Below are positions 27,033 through 36,652 of a stretch of DNA of 64,000 nucleotides, one piece after another; position 1 is the stretch's first letter, and each line of letters begins with the position of its first letter. This DNA is from JAKAGZ01 sp963783855. GTDB lineage: Bacteria; Bacteroidota; Ignavibacteria; Ignavibacteriales; Ignavibacteriaceae. A program made the translations under genes and the position numbers. The stretch lies in NCBI GenBank assembly GCA_963783855.1, contig CAWAPE010000008.1, forward strand, positions 124,001 to 188,000, read 5' to 3'. The notes beneath the pieces are model-generated. The model made no database searches. It was given only the letters and a program-made list of their open reading frames with translations, and was not told the origin of the DNA.

Positions 27033-29183
27033 TGTTTGATTTTGAAAAAATTAATCTTGTACTTTCTTCCAATCCCGTTTTCTTTACCTTTATATTAATA
27101 ATCCTGATAGCATACGCAGTTTATGTTTACCGCTTTACTGTACCAGCTATCAGCAATTCTAAAAAAACTTTTTTAGTTATCCTGCGTTCTTTAGCAATAA
27201 TATTACTACTCTTTGTTTTTTTTGAACCAATTTTATCTTTTAGCAAAAAAATAGAATTAAAACCGGTAAATCTGTTTTTTATTGATAACTCGAGATCCTT
27301 AAATATAAAAGATGGTACTAAAAGAGAAGAAACTATTAATAATTTTTTAAAGAATCTGGAAAGTAATGATATAGCAAAATCAGCAGATTTGTTTTCATTC
27401 GGAAATAATGTAAAAAAGATAAACCCGGATAGCTTATCACATCTTAATTTTTCGGAAGGCAGTACAGATTTTTCAAAAATATTTTCCTACCTAAAAAGTT
27501 CAAACAGAGATATATCATCACTTACAATTGTTAGTGACGGAGAAATCACCGAAGGGACAAATCCTTTGTTTTTAGCCGAAAAATTAAATATCCCGGTTTA
27601 CACTGTAGGCATCGGCGACTCAACTAAAGAGAATGATATCTCTGTAAAATCTGTACTTTATAATCAATTTATTTATTCCCAGACACCAACTACAATTCTC
27701 GGAACGATTATAAATAATGGATTTGGTAATAGAAATGTAACAGTTTCTTTGCAGGAAAATGGAAAGACAGTTGATCAAAGGAGTCTAACTCTTTCTCAGG
27801 AAGGCATTCAAAGTATAAAGATGAATTATACGCCGGTTTCAAGTGGAGAGAAAAAACTAACTTTTTCAGTTAGTAAGTGTTGATGGTGAGTTTTCTAAAG
27901 AAAACAATAAAAAGATATTTTACGTAAAAGTTTTGAGCAATAAAGTTAAAGTTCTGGTAATTGCAGGCTCTCCGTCACCGGATTTATCATTTATCAAAAA
28001 TACATTATCGCATGATAAAAACCTGCAGGTTAATTCAATTACACAGACTTCACAGAATAAGTTTTTAGAGAATAATAACCAGGAAGAATTGCTTGACAGT
28101 GCCGATGTATTATTTCTAATAGATTTTCCCACTACAAATACTCCCCCAAATCTATTGGCAAGAATTAAGAATCTTATTACAAAACAAGATAAACCATATT
28201 TCTTCAAAATGAGTGCACAAACAGATTTTCAAAGATTAAAAACCTTAGAACAGGTTCTTCCATTTACATTTCAAAACATGGTTTCTACTCCATATGAAGT
28301 TCAGCCAAATTTACTGGCATCAGAAATCAGTAACCCGATTATTCAAAATAATTCTTCAAACATAATTGCAGAATGGAATAACCTCCCGCCGGTTTTACAG
28401 CCAGACGCATCACTAACTGCAAAACCTGAAAGCGAGATTATATCAAAAATTGTAATAAACAATGTACCTGTAAACCGACCATTACTGTTGTCCAGAAAAC
28501 TAGGCAGGAAAAGGTCTATAGCTGTTCTTGCTGACAACATTTGGCGTTGGGAACTTCAGACAGCTACAAAAAATTCTGATCTTTTTGAGAGATTTATTTT
28601 AAATAGTGTTAAATGGCTCAATAATAAAGAAGAACAAAAACAGGTAGCAATCAAAACGACAAAAAAGATATATTCCACGGGAGAAAAAATTGAATTTACA
28701 GGACAGGTTTATGATGAATCATTTAATCCTGTTTCTGATGCTGAAGTTAATATCATAATAAAAAGTGGTAAAGAAAATTATAATGTTTCTATGAACTCAC
28801 TTGGTAATGGACTTTACGACGGATTTCTTGAAACGAAGCAGCCGGGAGATTACGTATTTACAGGATCAGCTAAAATAAATGGGAAAATAATAGGTAAAGA
28901 TTCCGGCAAATTTAACATCGGTGAAGTTGATATTGAATTTGTAAACACCAGGATGAATTACGATTTTTTGAACTCACTATCACGCACAACAGGCGGTAAA
29001 TTTTTCTTTCCCGCCAAACAGAATGAGCTATTTGATATTCTCAATAAAAAAGCAAAACAATCTGCAAGTACAAAAATTGAGACAAGTGAATTTAATCTTT
29101 GGTCAAACGAATGGTTGATGGCAATTATTATTTTATTATTTGCAATCGAGTGGTTTTTCAGAAAAAGATTTGGCATGTTGTAA
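27032..29183 (+). CDS. VWA-domain-type membrane protein, apparent frameshift in the middle
   Basis: Two consecutive frames form one protein of about 716 residues. The N-terminal part has two membrane helices, then a VWA-like domain with FIDNSRSL (MIDAS-like DxS) and TIVSDGEIT, ending at TFSVSKC. The second part continues from VDGEFSKENNKKIFYVKVL through IAGSPSPDLSF (glutamine-amidotransferase-like fold) to a C-terminal helix followed by RKRFGML. The frames join if bases near 27872-27878 (a GTAAGTG stretch) are reduced by one or four. Relatives are large VWA membrane proteins. It overlaps PhzF (TAATG) and precedes comF by 18 bp. Confidence 0.82.
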
Positions 29184-29201
29184 AAAAAATAATTCGGGGA
29201 T

Positions 29202-29888
29202 ATGCTTCCTTCAGTAAATAATTTATTAGATTTTTTTCTTCCATCATTTTGCTCACACTGCCGCACAAAATTAAAAACCGATGAGGAACATATTTGTGCT
29301 GAGTGCTTACAAAGAATAAATGTAGCGGATAATGAAAGGAAAGAGTCGGAATTTGGAAGAAAATTCGGGGATAATAAGATTATTTCTGAATTTATTACGC
29401 ACTTCATATTTGAAAAAGACCGCGAATTACAATCCTTAATCCATTCATTAAAATATAATAACAAATTCAGAATTGGGATTTACCTTGGAAAAATTTTAGC
29501 AGAGTCAAATTCAGAGTTTTTTACAAGCAGAAAAATTGACCTTATCGTACCGGTTCCCTTGCACCAACTCAAAAAGGCTGAAAGAGGTTACAATCAGGCA
29601 CATTATATTGCGAAAGGTATCAGCCGCTTTTCTGGAATCCCTCATAGTGAGAATATCTTAAAAAGGAAAAAATTTACACGGACACAAACAAAACTCAGCT
29701 TGTCTGAACGTGAAGAAAATGTTAAAAATGCTTTTAAAAAACGAAGACATGCAAATGTTGAGGGTAAAAATATATTTCTAATAGATGACGTAATAACAAC
29801 AGGAGCTACAATTAACGAATGCGGGAAAACTCTTCTTAAAAGTGGGGCTAATAAGGTATTTGCCGGTTCAGTTGCACTGGCTGATTAA
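29202..29888 (+). CDS. ComF-family phosphoribosyltransferase-like protein
   Basis: A 228-residue protein with an N-terminal zinc-finger-like Cys pattern (CSHCRTKL...CAECLQRI) followed by a phosphoribosyltransferase fold. The PRPP loop is IFLIDDVITTGATINECGKTL. LIVPVPLHQLKKAERGYNQAHYIAKG is the ComF-specific block. ComF acts in DNA uptake in naturally competent bacteria, but many carry it without known competence. It converges with argS at a 12-bp gap. Confidence 0.92.
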   Translation: MLPSVNNLLDFFLPSFCSHCRTKLKTDEEHICAECLQRINVADNERKESEFGRKFGDNKIISEFITHFIFEKDRELQSLIHSLKYNNKFRIGIYLGKILAESNSEFFTSRKIDLIVPVPLHQLKKAERGYNQAHYIAKGISRFSGIPHSENILKRKKFTRTQTKLSLSEREENVKNAFKKRRHANVEGKNIFLIDDVITTGATINECGKTLLKSGANKVFAGSVALAD

Positions 29889-29900
29889 AATTTGATATCC

Positions 29901-31547
29901 TTACATCCTTTCGGGTGCATTAACACTCAGTATCGACAAACCATTTTTTAATACAATCTTTGTTGCTTCAGCTAATGCTATCCTTGCTTCTGCCAGGTTC
30001 TTTTCTGTGCCTAAAATCCTGCAGAAGGTGTAGAATTTATGGAATGCTGCCGCCAATTCTTCAAGGTAACTGCATATCCTGTGGGTTTCATAAAACTGAG
30101 CACTAAGCAAAACTTCATTACTAAACTGATGAAGCTTTTTAAGTAATTGCTGTTCCTCATCCATTGTTAAAAGACTGATATGCTCAACAGATGCCTGAAG
30201 CTTTTCTTTTTCTGCCATTTTAAGAATAGAACAAATTCTTGCATGTGCATACTGTAAGTAAAACACAGGATTTTCATCATTTTGTTTTTTTGCAACTGCA
30301 AGGTCAAAATTCATATGAGTTGTAATATTTCTCATATTGAAAAAATATCTGACTACATCACTTCCCACTTCCTCAATCAGCTGATCAAGAGTGACATAGT
30401 TTGCTTTCCGGGTTGACATTTTTACAACTTCCCCGTTTTCAAGAATGGTCACGAACTGGTGAATCAATACTTTTACTTTTTCCGAATTATAGCCAAGTGA
30501 GGAAATTCCGGCCATAACATCAGGATAAGTTGCATTATGATCAGAGCCAAAAAGATCAATTATAAGATCGTAATTTCTTTCAAATTTAGTAATATGATAG
30601 GCAATATCCGGAAGCCTGTAAGTCGGTTCCCCAGTTGATTTTATAATTACTTTGTCTTGTTTATCCCCAGAAGAATTATCCTCGCCCATTTCACTAAGCT
30701 TCAACCAAACAGCCCCGTCTTTTTCATAAGAAAGATTTTTGTCCTTAAAAATATCTATCAGTTTTTGAATCCTTCCTTCTTCATACAAAGTATTCTCATT
30801 AAAAAAGATTTTATGATCTATTTTTAGCAAATGAAGAGTTCTCTTAATATCTTCAAATATTTCTTTTTCAGCAGCGGCTTTAAATATTCCTTCAGGGGAT
30901 TCTTCTTTTAGTTTATCATTATATTCATCAAATAGTTTTTTTGCTATTTCTTTTATGTATTCTCCCTGATAATAGTCTTCGGGGAAGATAATTTTTTCAC
31001 CAAGCAATTCCAGGTACCTGTATTTTACCGAATCACCAAGAACTCTCATCTGCCTTCCGGCATTATTAAAATAATATTCCCTGTCAACATCGTATCCAAT
31101 CCATTCCAGAAGATTTGCTATGGTATCACCACATACAGCATTTCTTCCATGACCAACTGTCAGTGGCCCTGTAGGGTTGGCGGAAACAAATTCTACATTA
31201 GCTTTTTTACCCTTAAATTTTTCTGATTTACCGAAACTGCTCTCTTCTGTTCTTATTTCCTTTATTATCTCCCCAACAAATGCCGGCTTAAAAAAGAAAT
31301 TAATAAATCCCGGTCCGGCAATTTCAATTTTTTCAATAATATCAGGATCAGGTTTTAGATTCTTAATAATTTCATTGGCAATTTCCTTCGGATTTTTTCT
31401 CAGCTGTTTTGTTAACAGCATAGCTACGTTGCATGAAAGATCGCCGTGAGTTTCAATTTTAGGAATTTCAAATGTATAATTCTGATCTTTAAGATATGCA
31501 AGGCTTTCAGACGCTGTTTCAAAAATTGTATTAAGATATTTTTTCAA
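29901..31547 (-). CDS. argS: Arginyl-tRNA synthetase
   Basis: A 548-residue class I synthetase charging tRNA-Arg. The HIGH-type motif appears as TVGHGRN (~122) in FVSANPTGPLTVGHGRN, and the KMSK-type loop as KMSTRKAN (~380). An N-terminal additional domain and a C-terminal DALR helical domain are present. The length is in the usual range. Interestingly a tRNA-Arg gene (CCG) is in the same window, but this is common. Confidence 0.97.
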   Translation of the reverse strand: MKKYLNTIFETASESLAYLKDQNYTFEIPKIETHGDLSCNVAMLLTKQLRKNPKEIANEIIKNLKPDPDIIEKIEIAGPGFINFFFKPAFVGEIIKEIRTEESSFGKSEKFKGKKANVEFVSANPTGPLTVGHGRNAVCGDTIANLLEWIGYDVDREYYFNNAGRQMRVLGDSVKYRYLELLGEKIIFPEDYYQGEYIKEIAKKLFDEYNDKLKEESPEGIFKAAAEKEIFEDIKRTLHLLKIDHKIFFNENTLYEEGRIQKLIDIFKDKNLSYEKDGAVWLKLSEMGEDNSSGDKQDKVIIKSTGEPTYRLPDIAYHITKFERNYDLIIDLFGSDHNATYPDVMAGISSLGYNSEKVKVLIHQFVTILENGEVVKMSTRKANYVTLDQLIEEVGSDVVRYFFNMRNITTHMNFDLAVAKKQNDENPVFYLQYAHARICSILKMAEKEKLQASVEHISLLTMDEEQQLLKKLHQFSNEVLLSAQFYETHRICSYLEELAAAFHKFYTFCRILGTEKNLAEARIALAEATKIVLKNGLSILSVNAPERM

Positions 31548-31604
31548 TTGTTTTTCCGAGATTCAATATAGAAATTGATAAAAAGATTACTACTAAAATA
31601 TGAA

Positions 31605-32120
31605 TTATTTCTTTTTTGTACCCGATCCCTTTTTAGAGACTTTAGATGTTTTAGTCGTAGTCTTTTTTGTTGCCATACTTGTGGCCTTTTTGACACCTTT
31701 TTTAACTGCATTAGCTTTTTTCGGCGTTTTGGATACAGTACTTTTTTCTTTCCTTGTCTTTACTTTTACCATAGTTGGGTCTTCAATCTTAAGAAGTGGA
31801 GCATCGCCCCATAGTTTTTCAAGATTATAAAATGCCCTGGAATCTTTTTTAAAAACGTGAACAACCACATCCACATAATCGAGCAAGACCCAACTCAGAG
31901 AACTATATCCTTCACGATGCCAGGGTTTTATTCCGTCGTCTCTAAGTTTTTTATCGATATCATCAGCAATGGCTTTTACCTGTGTATCAGAATCCGCTGA
32001 GCATATAACAAAATAATCCGCAAAAGAAGCGATCTTAGATAAATCCATTACCAGTACGTCGAAACCTTTCTTTTCAAACATCTGATCTGCAATTCTTAAA
32101 GCAAGTTTTTTTGATTCCAA
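31605..32120 (-). CDS. rsfS: Ribosomal silencing factor RsfS with a long Lys-rich tail
   Basis: Residues 1-~112 are a standard RsfS/Iojap domain (DLSKIASFADYFVICSADS, HREGYSSLSWVLLDYVDVVVHVF, WGDAP). It binds L14 and blocks subunit joining when nutrients are short. Usual RsfS proteins end near residue 115, but here about 57 extra residues follow, rich in Lys, Thr and Ser (KKANAVKKG, TKKTTTKTSK, KKGSGTKKK). This looks like a nucleic-acid-binding, histone-H1-like tail. The LytR_C gene lies 10 bp upstream. Confidence 0.9.
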   Translation of the reverse strand: MESKKLALRIADQMFEKKGFDVLVMDLSKIASFADYFVICSADSDTQVKAIADDIDKKLRDDGIKPWHREGYSSLSWVLLDYVDVVVHVFKKDSRAFYNLEKLWGDAPLLKIEDPTMVKVKTRKEKSTVSKTPKKANAVKKGVKKATSMATKKTTTKTSKVSKKGSGTKKK

Positions 32121-32130
32121 TTTTTCCCTC

Positions 32131-32613
32131 TTAATTATATGGTTTTAAACTAAAATAATCTTTCCCGATAACTATCGAACAATCAAGTAAATAGTCACTA
32201 TTTATTTGCTGTACAATATTTTTTTCATCAATACCAAGAGCCGCGGCAACTTTTTTAGCATTTACCTTATTACCTGTTCTGTCAATTACAATCGATTTGT
32301 CCATATCAAAAGAAGTATAATTACCGACCTGTACAACATCAAAATTATTATTGCGCAGATACCCTGTAATTTTATCAGCAATTCCTGAAACACCGCAGCC
32401 ATTCAGCACTTCAACCTGAACAATTGCAGCCGCTTTATTCTGATCTGCCTCTACAAGGTTTTCATTTCCACTAATAATTTTATCAAAAAGGGAGTAACAC
32501 ATAAAAATGATTATTACTCCCAGAAGGACAATAATAAAATTTAGAAATAAATTTGATGAGGAAGTTTTTAGATCTTTCCGAGGTGCCCTTTTAGAGGATT
32601 TATTTACCTTCAA
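32131..32613 (-). CDS. Membrane-anchored LytR C-terminal-domain protein
   Basis: A 160-residue protein with a basic N-terminus, one membrane helix (~25-47) and an extracytoplasmic LytR_C domain starting at QVEVLNGCGVSGIADK (~67). It lacks the LCP catalytic domain that usually comes first, so it is the C-terminal domain alone; such standalone forms are common in this phylum next to rsfS. The function is unclear; a cell-envelope role is likely. Confidence 0.84.
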   Translation of the reverse strand: MKVNKSSKRAPRKDLKTSSSNLFLNFIIVLLGVIIIFMCYSLFDKIISGNENLVEADQNKAAAIVQVEVLNGCGVSGIADKITGYLRNNNFDVVQVGNYTSFDMDKSIVIDRTGNKVNAKKVAAALGIDEKNIVQQINSDYLLDCSIVIGKDYFSLKPYN

Positions 32614-32661
32614 TTATTCTCGCTTTATTCTCAATTATAATTCAAGTTTCAAAAATATATT

Positions 32662-33195
32662 CTAATTGTCATCGGATTGATTACTATTCCAGTTATCAAA
32701 TCCATAACGATTTAGAAACCCAGATCTTCCGCTGAATCCATATCCAAAGCCATAATTTGAATAAGGATTAAAATATCCGCCTGGAATTTGACTGTACTGC
32801 AAAACAACATTAACATTTTTTGACGGCCTAAAATTCAGTGAAGCATTTCTGATATATATCCCATTTATGCTATTCTGGAAATTTTTACCCAGTGAGCTGT
32901 ATGGTGAATTAATTATACTTGTCTCAAGCTGAAAATTTAGTTTCTTGCTGAATTTAAAAAGCATGCTGTTAGTATAAGACCCAACTGCCAGTCCCTGCCC
33001 AGAAAATGTCATATATGACATTTCAAAAGAATGGTGCATCTGGAAATTATCTGAGTTCAGGAATCCAAACAGTGAATGAGAATCGGTTTTAACTATTCCA
33101 TCATAAACTGATTCAGTTGGAAATCCTGAATCACGATATTGAGCAAAGGTTGTGAAAGTAATAGCTAAAATAGCCAATAACAGCATTTTTTTCAT
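32662..33195 (-). CDS. Exported hypothetical protein (possible outer-membrane protein)
   Basis: I do not recognise the family. The ATG at 33193-33195 gives a signal peptide (MKKMLLLAILAITFTTFAQ), removing eight upstream residues from the longest reading. After that come amphipathic beta-type strands (MHHSFEMSYMTF, LNFQLETSII, NVNVVLQYSQIP) and a Gly/Tyr/Asn-rich C-terminus (NYGFGYGFSGRSGF). This pattern fits a small outer-membrane barrel or a surface protein of about 178 residues. No homologue can be named. Confidence 0.7.
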   Translation of the reverse strand: MKKMLLLAILAITFTTFAQYRDSGFPTESVYDGIVKTDSHSLFGFLNSDNFQMHHSFEMSYMTFSGQGLAVGSYTNSMLFKFSKKLNFQLETSIINSPYSSLGKNFQNSINGIYIRNASLNFRPSKNVNVVLQYSQIPGGYFNPYSNYGFGYGFSGRSGFLNRYGFDNWNSNQSDDN

Positions 33196-33303
33196 AAACA
33201 AACCTTTAATTTGAACCAATATTAAATAAAAGGCGAAATAAAATCAATGTCGTAATATTCGCATACTTACTAACATTTCAATGAATTCGACTTTTTCTGC
33301 TCG

Positions 33304-33766
33304 CTAGCCATGTCGTAATTTTACAAGCATTTCAATTTCAACCGGGGCGTCAATCGGCAGTTCACTTACACCCACAGCACTTCTGGAATGTTTCCCGTTT
33401 TCGCCAAATATTTTACCTAATAATTCTGATGCTCCGTTTGCAACTTTCGGTTGTGCGGTAAATCCGTCTGCACTGTTTACAAAAGCAGTTAATTTTACTA
33501 CCTGTTCTATTTTATCCAGATCTCCTATTACACCCTTAATGGCACCAAGACAGTTTAAAGCACAAATCTCAGCAGCTTGCCTTCCCTCGTCTTCGCTAAC
33601 TTCCTTTCCAACTTTGCCTTTAAATTTTAATTCACCCTTTTACAGTAGGCAGTTGACCTGATGTCATTACAAGATCATTCACTTTTATTGCCGGAATATA
33701 TGCTGCCAGCGGTTTAGCAGCTTCAGGAACAGATAATCCCAATTCTTTTATTTTATCCTCAATCAT
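33304..33766 (-). CDS. RidA/YjgF-family protein, apparent frameshift
   Basis: No single frame covers the gene. An ATG at 33764-33766 starts MIEDKIKELGLSVPEAAKP and continues to MTSGQLPTVKGG, then meets a stop. In the next frame the protein continues ELKFKGKVGKEVSEDEGRQ through ICALNCLGAIKG to IEMLVKLRHG at a TAG (33304-33306). Removing one base in the CCCTTTT stretch at 33635-33641 gives 153 residues. Motifs such as GQLP, AAEICALNCLGAI and HSRSAVGVSELP fit RidA-type enamine/imine deaminases. Either assembly error or a young pseudogene. Confidence 0.85.
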
Positions 33767-33834
33767 TTTTTAGTCTCCATTTTTGTTATTTTTAACCGAC
33801 AAATCTGAAAATAATTACCTAAAGCTAAGGAATA

Positions 33835-34605
33835 ATGAATATGATTGAAAGAAAATTCGGAGAACTGGTTGCGATTATGAGAAAACTAAGGGTAGAATGT
33901 CCATGGGATCGGGAGCAAACCAATGATTCTATAAAAGCGGCCACAATTGAAGAAGCATACGAAGTTGTGGAATCTATCGATAACAATGACTACGATGAAC
34001 TAAAAAAAGAACTTGGTGACCTTCTTCTGCATATAGTGTTCCATTCTATAATAGCAGAAGAAAAAGAAAAATTTAAACTGGAAGATGTAATTGAATCTAT
34101 AAAAGAAAAATTAATTAGAAGACATCCGCATGTATTTGGTGAGACAGTTGTTAATGACTCCAACGATGTGAAGAAAAACTGGGAAGTAATTAAGATGAAG
34201 GAAGGCAGAGATTCTGTGCTGGAGGGAGTTCCTGAAAAGCTTCCATCTTTACAGAGAGCGCACAGACTGCAAGAAAAAGCTGCAAAAGTAGGTTTCGACT
34301 GGGAAAAGAAAGAGGATGTCTGGAAAAAGGTAATTGAAGAAATTGAGGAAATGCATATTTCCGAAAAGGAAGAGACACACGAAGAACTTGAAAATGAAAT
34401 AGGCGATGTATTTTTTGCGATGGTGAATTATGCAAGATTTTTAAACGTAAATCCTGAAAACGCATTAAGAAGAACTAACAAAAAATTTATTAAACGATTT
34501 AATTATGTTGAAAAGAAAGTTGCAGAATCCGGCAGAAAAATCACTGAATCTAACTTAGAGGAAATGGATAAATACTGGAATGAAAGTAAAACCCGGAAAC
34601 TTTAA
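33835..34605 (+). CDS. mazG: Nucleoside triphosphate pyrophosphohydrolase
   Basis: A 256-residue MazG with two all-alpha NTP-PPase repeats. The first has CPWDREQTNDSI and EEAYEVVESI...ELGDLLLHIVFH (EExxE...ExxD metal motif). The second has ELENEIGDVFFAMVNYARF. It hydrolyses NTPs/dNTPs to NMPs. It overlaps the convergent phoH gene by 4 bp at the 3' ends. Confidence 0.95.
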   Translation: MNMIERKFGELVAIMRKLRVECPWDREQTNDSIKAATIEEAYEVVESIDNNDYDELKKELGDLLLHIVFHSIIAEEKEKFKLEDVIESIKEKLIRRHPHVFGETVVNDSNDVKKNWEVIKMKEGRDSVLEGVPEKLPSLQRAHRLQEKAAKVGFDWEKKEDVWKKVIEEIEEMHISEKEETHEELENEIGDVFFAMVNYARFLNVNPENALRRTNKKFIKRFNYVEKKVAESGRKITESNLEEMDKYWNESKTRKL

Positions 34606-35570
34606 GTAGGATTATCACCATTATTAAATTTTTCGTACGCGTCTATAATATCTTTTACAAGCCTGTGTCTTACCACATCTGATTTATCAAAATAGACAAA
34701 ACCAACCCCCTCAATATTGCTCAAAATGTCTTTTGCCTGTACAAGTCCGCTTACACTTTTACCGGGCAAGTCTATCTGTGTTACATCCCCTGTAATTATG
34801 GCTTTTGAATTTGCTCCCAAACGTGTTAGAAACATTTTCATTTGCGTATCTGTGGCATTCTGTGCTTCATCAAGAATGACATATCCGTTGTTTAAAGTTC
34901 GTCCCCTCATATAGGCAAGCGGAACAATTTCAACAACACGTTTTTCAATATAGCCTTTTAATTTATCGCTTGGCATCATATCATCAAGAGCATCATATAA
35001 CGGTCTAAGATACGGATCAATTTTTTCGCGGAAGTCACCTGGTAAAAACCCGAGACTTTCACCAGCTTCAACTGCGGGTCTGGCAAGAACAATTTTATTT
35101 ACAATCCCTTTTTTAAGCGCTGCTACAGCCAGGGCTACTGCAAGATAGGTTTTGCCGGTACCGGCAGGACCAATAGCAAAGCAAATATCGTTTTTATTTG
35201 CTGTTTGTAAATATTTAGCCTGTCCGGGTGTGCGGGCGCGTATTGCGTCATTCTTTGTATAGAGGATAACAGAATCAATATCTTTTTCGTCAACAACTTC
35301 CTTCCCTTCAACAGTCAGGTCCAGGATTGTTTCAACATCAGAAGATTGTAAACGGCCATTAGTATTTAGAACATATATCATTTCTTTAAATACTTTTTCA
35401 ATTATCGTTATTTCTTCTGTAACTCCTTTTACAATAACATTATCGCCTCTAACTGTAATGCTGGCATTAAATCTGTCTTCAACTAACTTCAGATTATTAT
35501 CATTTGAACCTAAAAGGGAAAGCATATCAGCATTTTCCAGGATAATATGTTTTTCAACAGCAGTCATCAT
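34602..35570 (-). CDS. phoH: PhoH-family ATPase
   Basis: A 322-residue PhoH-like P-loop protein. Walker A is GPAGTGKTYLA (~145), preceded by a small N-terminal KH/RNA-binding-like domain. The Walker-B-like VILDEAQN and the TRLGANSKAIITGD motif match the family, linked to RNA metabolism and phosphate stress. Two ATG codons in tandem (35568-35570 and 35565-35567) follow a TAGGAGA site; the second has better spacing. A terminator for the upstream gene ends just before this ribosome-binding site. Confidence 0.93.
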   Translation of the reverse strand: MMTAVEKHIILENADMLSLLGSNDNNLKLVEDRFNASITVRGDNVIVKGVTEEITIIEKVFKEMIYVLNTNGRLQSSDVETILDLTVEGKEVVDEKDIDSVILYTKNDAIRARTPGQAKYLQTANKNDICFAIGPAGTGKTYLAVALAVAALKKGIVNKIVLARPAVEAGESLGFLPGDFREKIDPYLRPLYDALDDMMPSDKLKGYIEKRVVEIVPLAYMRGRTLNNGYVILDEAQNATDTQMKMFLTRLGANSKAIITGDVTQIDLPGKSVSGLVQAKDILSNIEGVGFVYFDKSDVVRHRLVKDIIDAYEKFNNGDNPT

Positions 35571-35587
35571 TCTCCTATAAAAAAAGA

Positions 35588-35617
35588 AACCCTTACCACA
35601 AAAATATGATAAGGGTT
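35588..35617 (-). terminator. Rho-independent terminator after the LysM gene
   Basis: Minus strand: AACCCTTAT and GTAAGGGTT arms around a T-rich loop, followed by a run of T. It lies between the LysM-protein stop (35654) and the phoH start (35570), leaving phoH needing its own promoter or read-through. Confidence 0.75.
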
Positions 35618-35653
35618 CCCTACGTTCAAGTAAATAGCTAAGCTAAGAAAATA

Positions 35654-36334
35654 TTATTGAACCGGAGCTGGTTTATAATTTCTTCTGATTTTATCGTATT
35701 TAGCTTTTTCTGCGTCAGTAAGATTTGGAATTGTAAAAACTTGTTTTGGATAAATCAGATCAGGATTTTTAATTTTATCACGATTAGCTTTGTAAATATT
35801 TGGCCATGCAAAACCGTTTCCATAAAAATCTTTTTTCTTAGCAATATTCCAGAGACAGTCTCCTCTAACAACTGTGTAGTCAACTTCTTTCGGAGCTTCT
35901 ATCCAGTTATCAAGTGCTCTCTGCATATTCTGTACTCTATCATAAAACTGTGGCAATGCAGTAATTTTATTCATTTTAAGTGCATCAAGATCTTTCTGCC
36001 TGTCAGCTTTTGGACCTTCTTTCATGTTAATATTTGATTCTAATTCGCTTACAGCTTTTTCAAAGTTGTTAACATCAGCTTGTGTAGCACCAACCATTGC
36101 ATAAAGTTCGCTCATGCAATCGCCATAGTCCTGTACATTTGTGTTTTTAAGATTGTCAACTTCTGTCTGTAAAGAATTTAATTCTTGTGTCAGACTTTCT
36201 TTTTGTGACCTGAGATCAGTCATCATAGCTTCCCACTGATCGCTCGATAAAGTATCCTGTTCGGTTTCCTGAGCAAAAATATTTGCAGAGAAAAACAACA
36301 GAATGGCAAATAAGCCTATTAAATATTTTTTCAT
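35654..36334 (-). CDS. Exported LysM-domain protein with coiled coil
   Basis: A 226-residue secreted protein. The ATG at 36332-36334 begins a signal peptide (MKKYLIGLFAILLFFSANIFA), preceded by GGAG; an upstream start adds six residues. After it come a coiled coil (MMTDLRSQKESLTQELNSLQ, ~40-75) and a C-terminal LysM domain (YTVVRGDCLWNIAKKK ... NPDLIYPKQVFTIP, ~160-210) that binds peptidoglycan. It is probably a periplasmic wall-linked structural protein. It lies 43 bp downstream of a small coiled-coil lipoprotein and may be co-expressed. Confidence 0.9.
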   Translation of the reverse strand: MKKYLIGLFAILLFFSANIFAQETEQDTLSSDQWEAMMTDLRSQKESLTQELNSLQTEVDNLKNTNVQDYGDCMSELYAMVGATQADVNNFEKAVSELESNINMKEGPKADRQKDLDALKMNKITALPQFYDRVQNMQRALDNWIEAPKEVDYTVVRGDCLWNIAKKKDFYGNGFAWPNIYKANRDKIKNPDLIYPKQVFTIPNLTDAEKAKYDKIRRNYKPAPVQ

Positions 36335-36376
36335 TTTATTCTCCAATTTCATTTTTAAACTTAAATTCCTAAAAGA

Positions 36377-36652
36377 TTAATTTTCCATTTTTTCCAAGTT
36401 AGCTTTAGTTTCTGCTTTTAACTTATTGCATTGTTCAAGTTTAGCATTTTTTTCAGCTATTTGTTTTTCAAGATCTGCCCTCTGATCTTTTAAGGAATTA
36501 ACCTGAGCTTGTAGAGAATTAACTTCACTTCGTAAGCCATTCAATTGAGCCATTTCAGCGTCACTTACGCCTCCGCACCCGCTTATCATTGCAGTAGATG
36601 CAGCAAATACTGCGACTAAAGCAACTGTTCTAACTAACTTCATCACCTTCAT
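36377..36652 (-). CDS. Small coiled-coil lipoprotein (Lpp-like)
   Basis: A 91-residue lipoprotein: signal peptide with lipobox ISGC (C26), then a continuous coiled coil of about 60 residues (LRSEVNSLQAQVNSLKDQ). This resembles Braun-type lipoproteins, but there is no C-terminal Lys/Arg pair of the E. coli kind, so linkage to peptidoglycan is not implied. A strong GGAGG lies six bases before the ATG. Its position next to the LysM protein suggests a joint role at the outer membrane-wall interface. Confidence 0.86.
   Translation of the reverse strand: MKVMKLVRTVALVAVFAASTAMISGCGGVSDAEMAQLNGLRSEVNSLQAQVNSLKDQRADLEKQIAEKNAKLEQCNKLKAETKANLEKMEN

Noticed and set aside
27868..27885. Programmed ribosomal frameshift in the VWA gene
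   Set aside because: No slippery heptamer or downstream structure could be identified; a small indel explains it.
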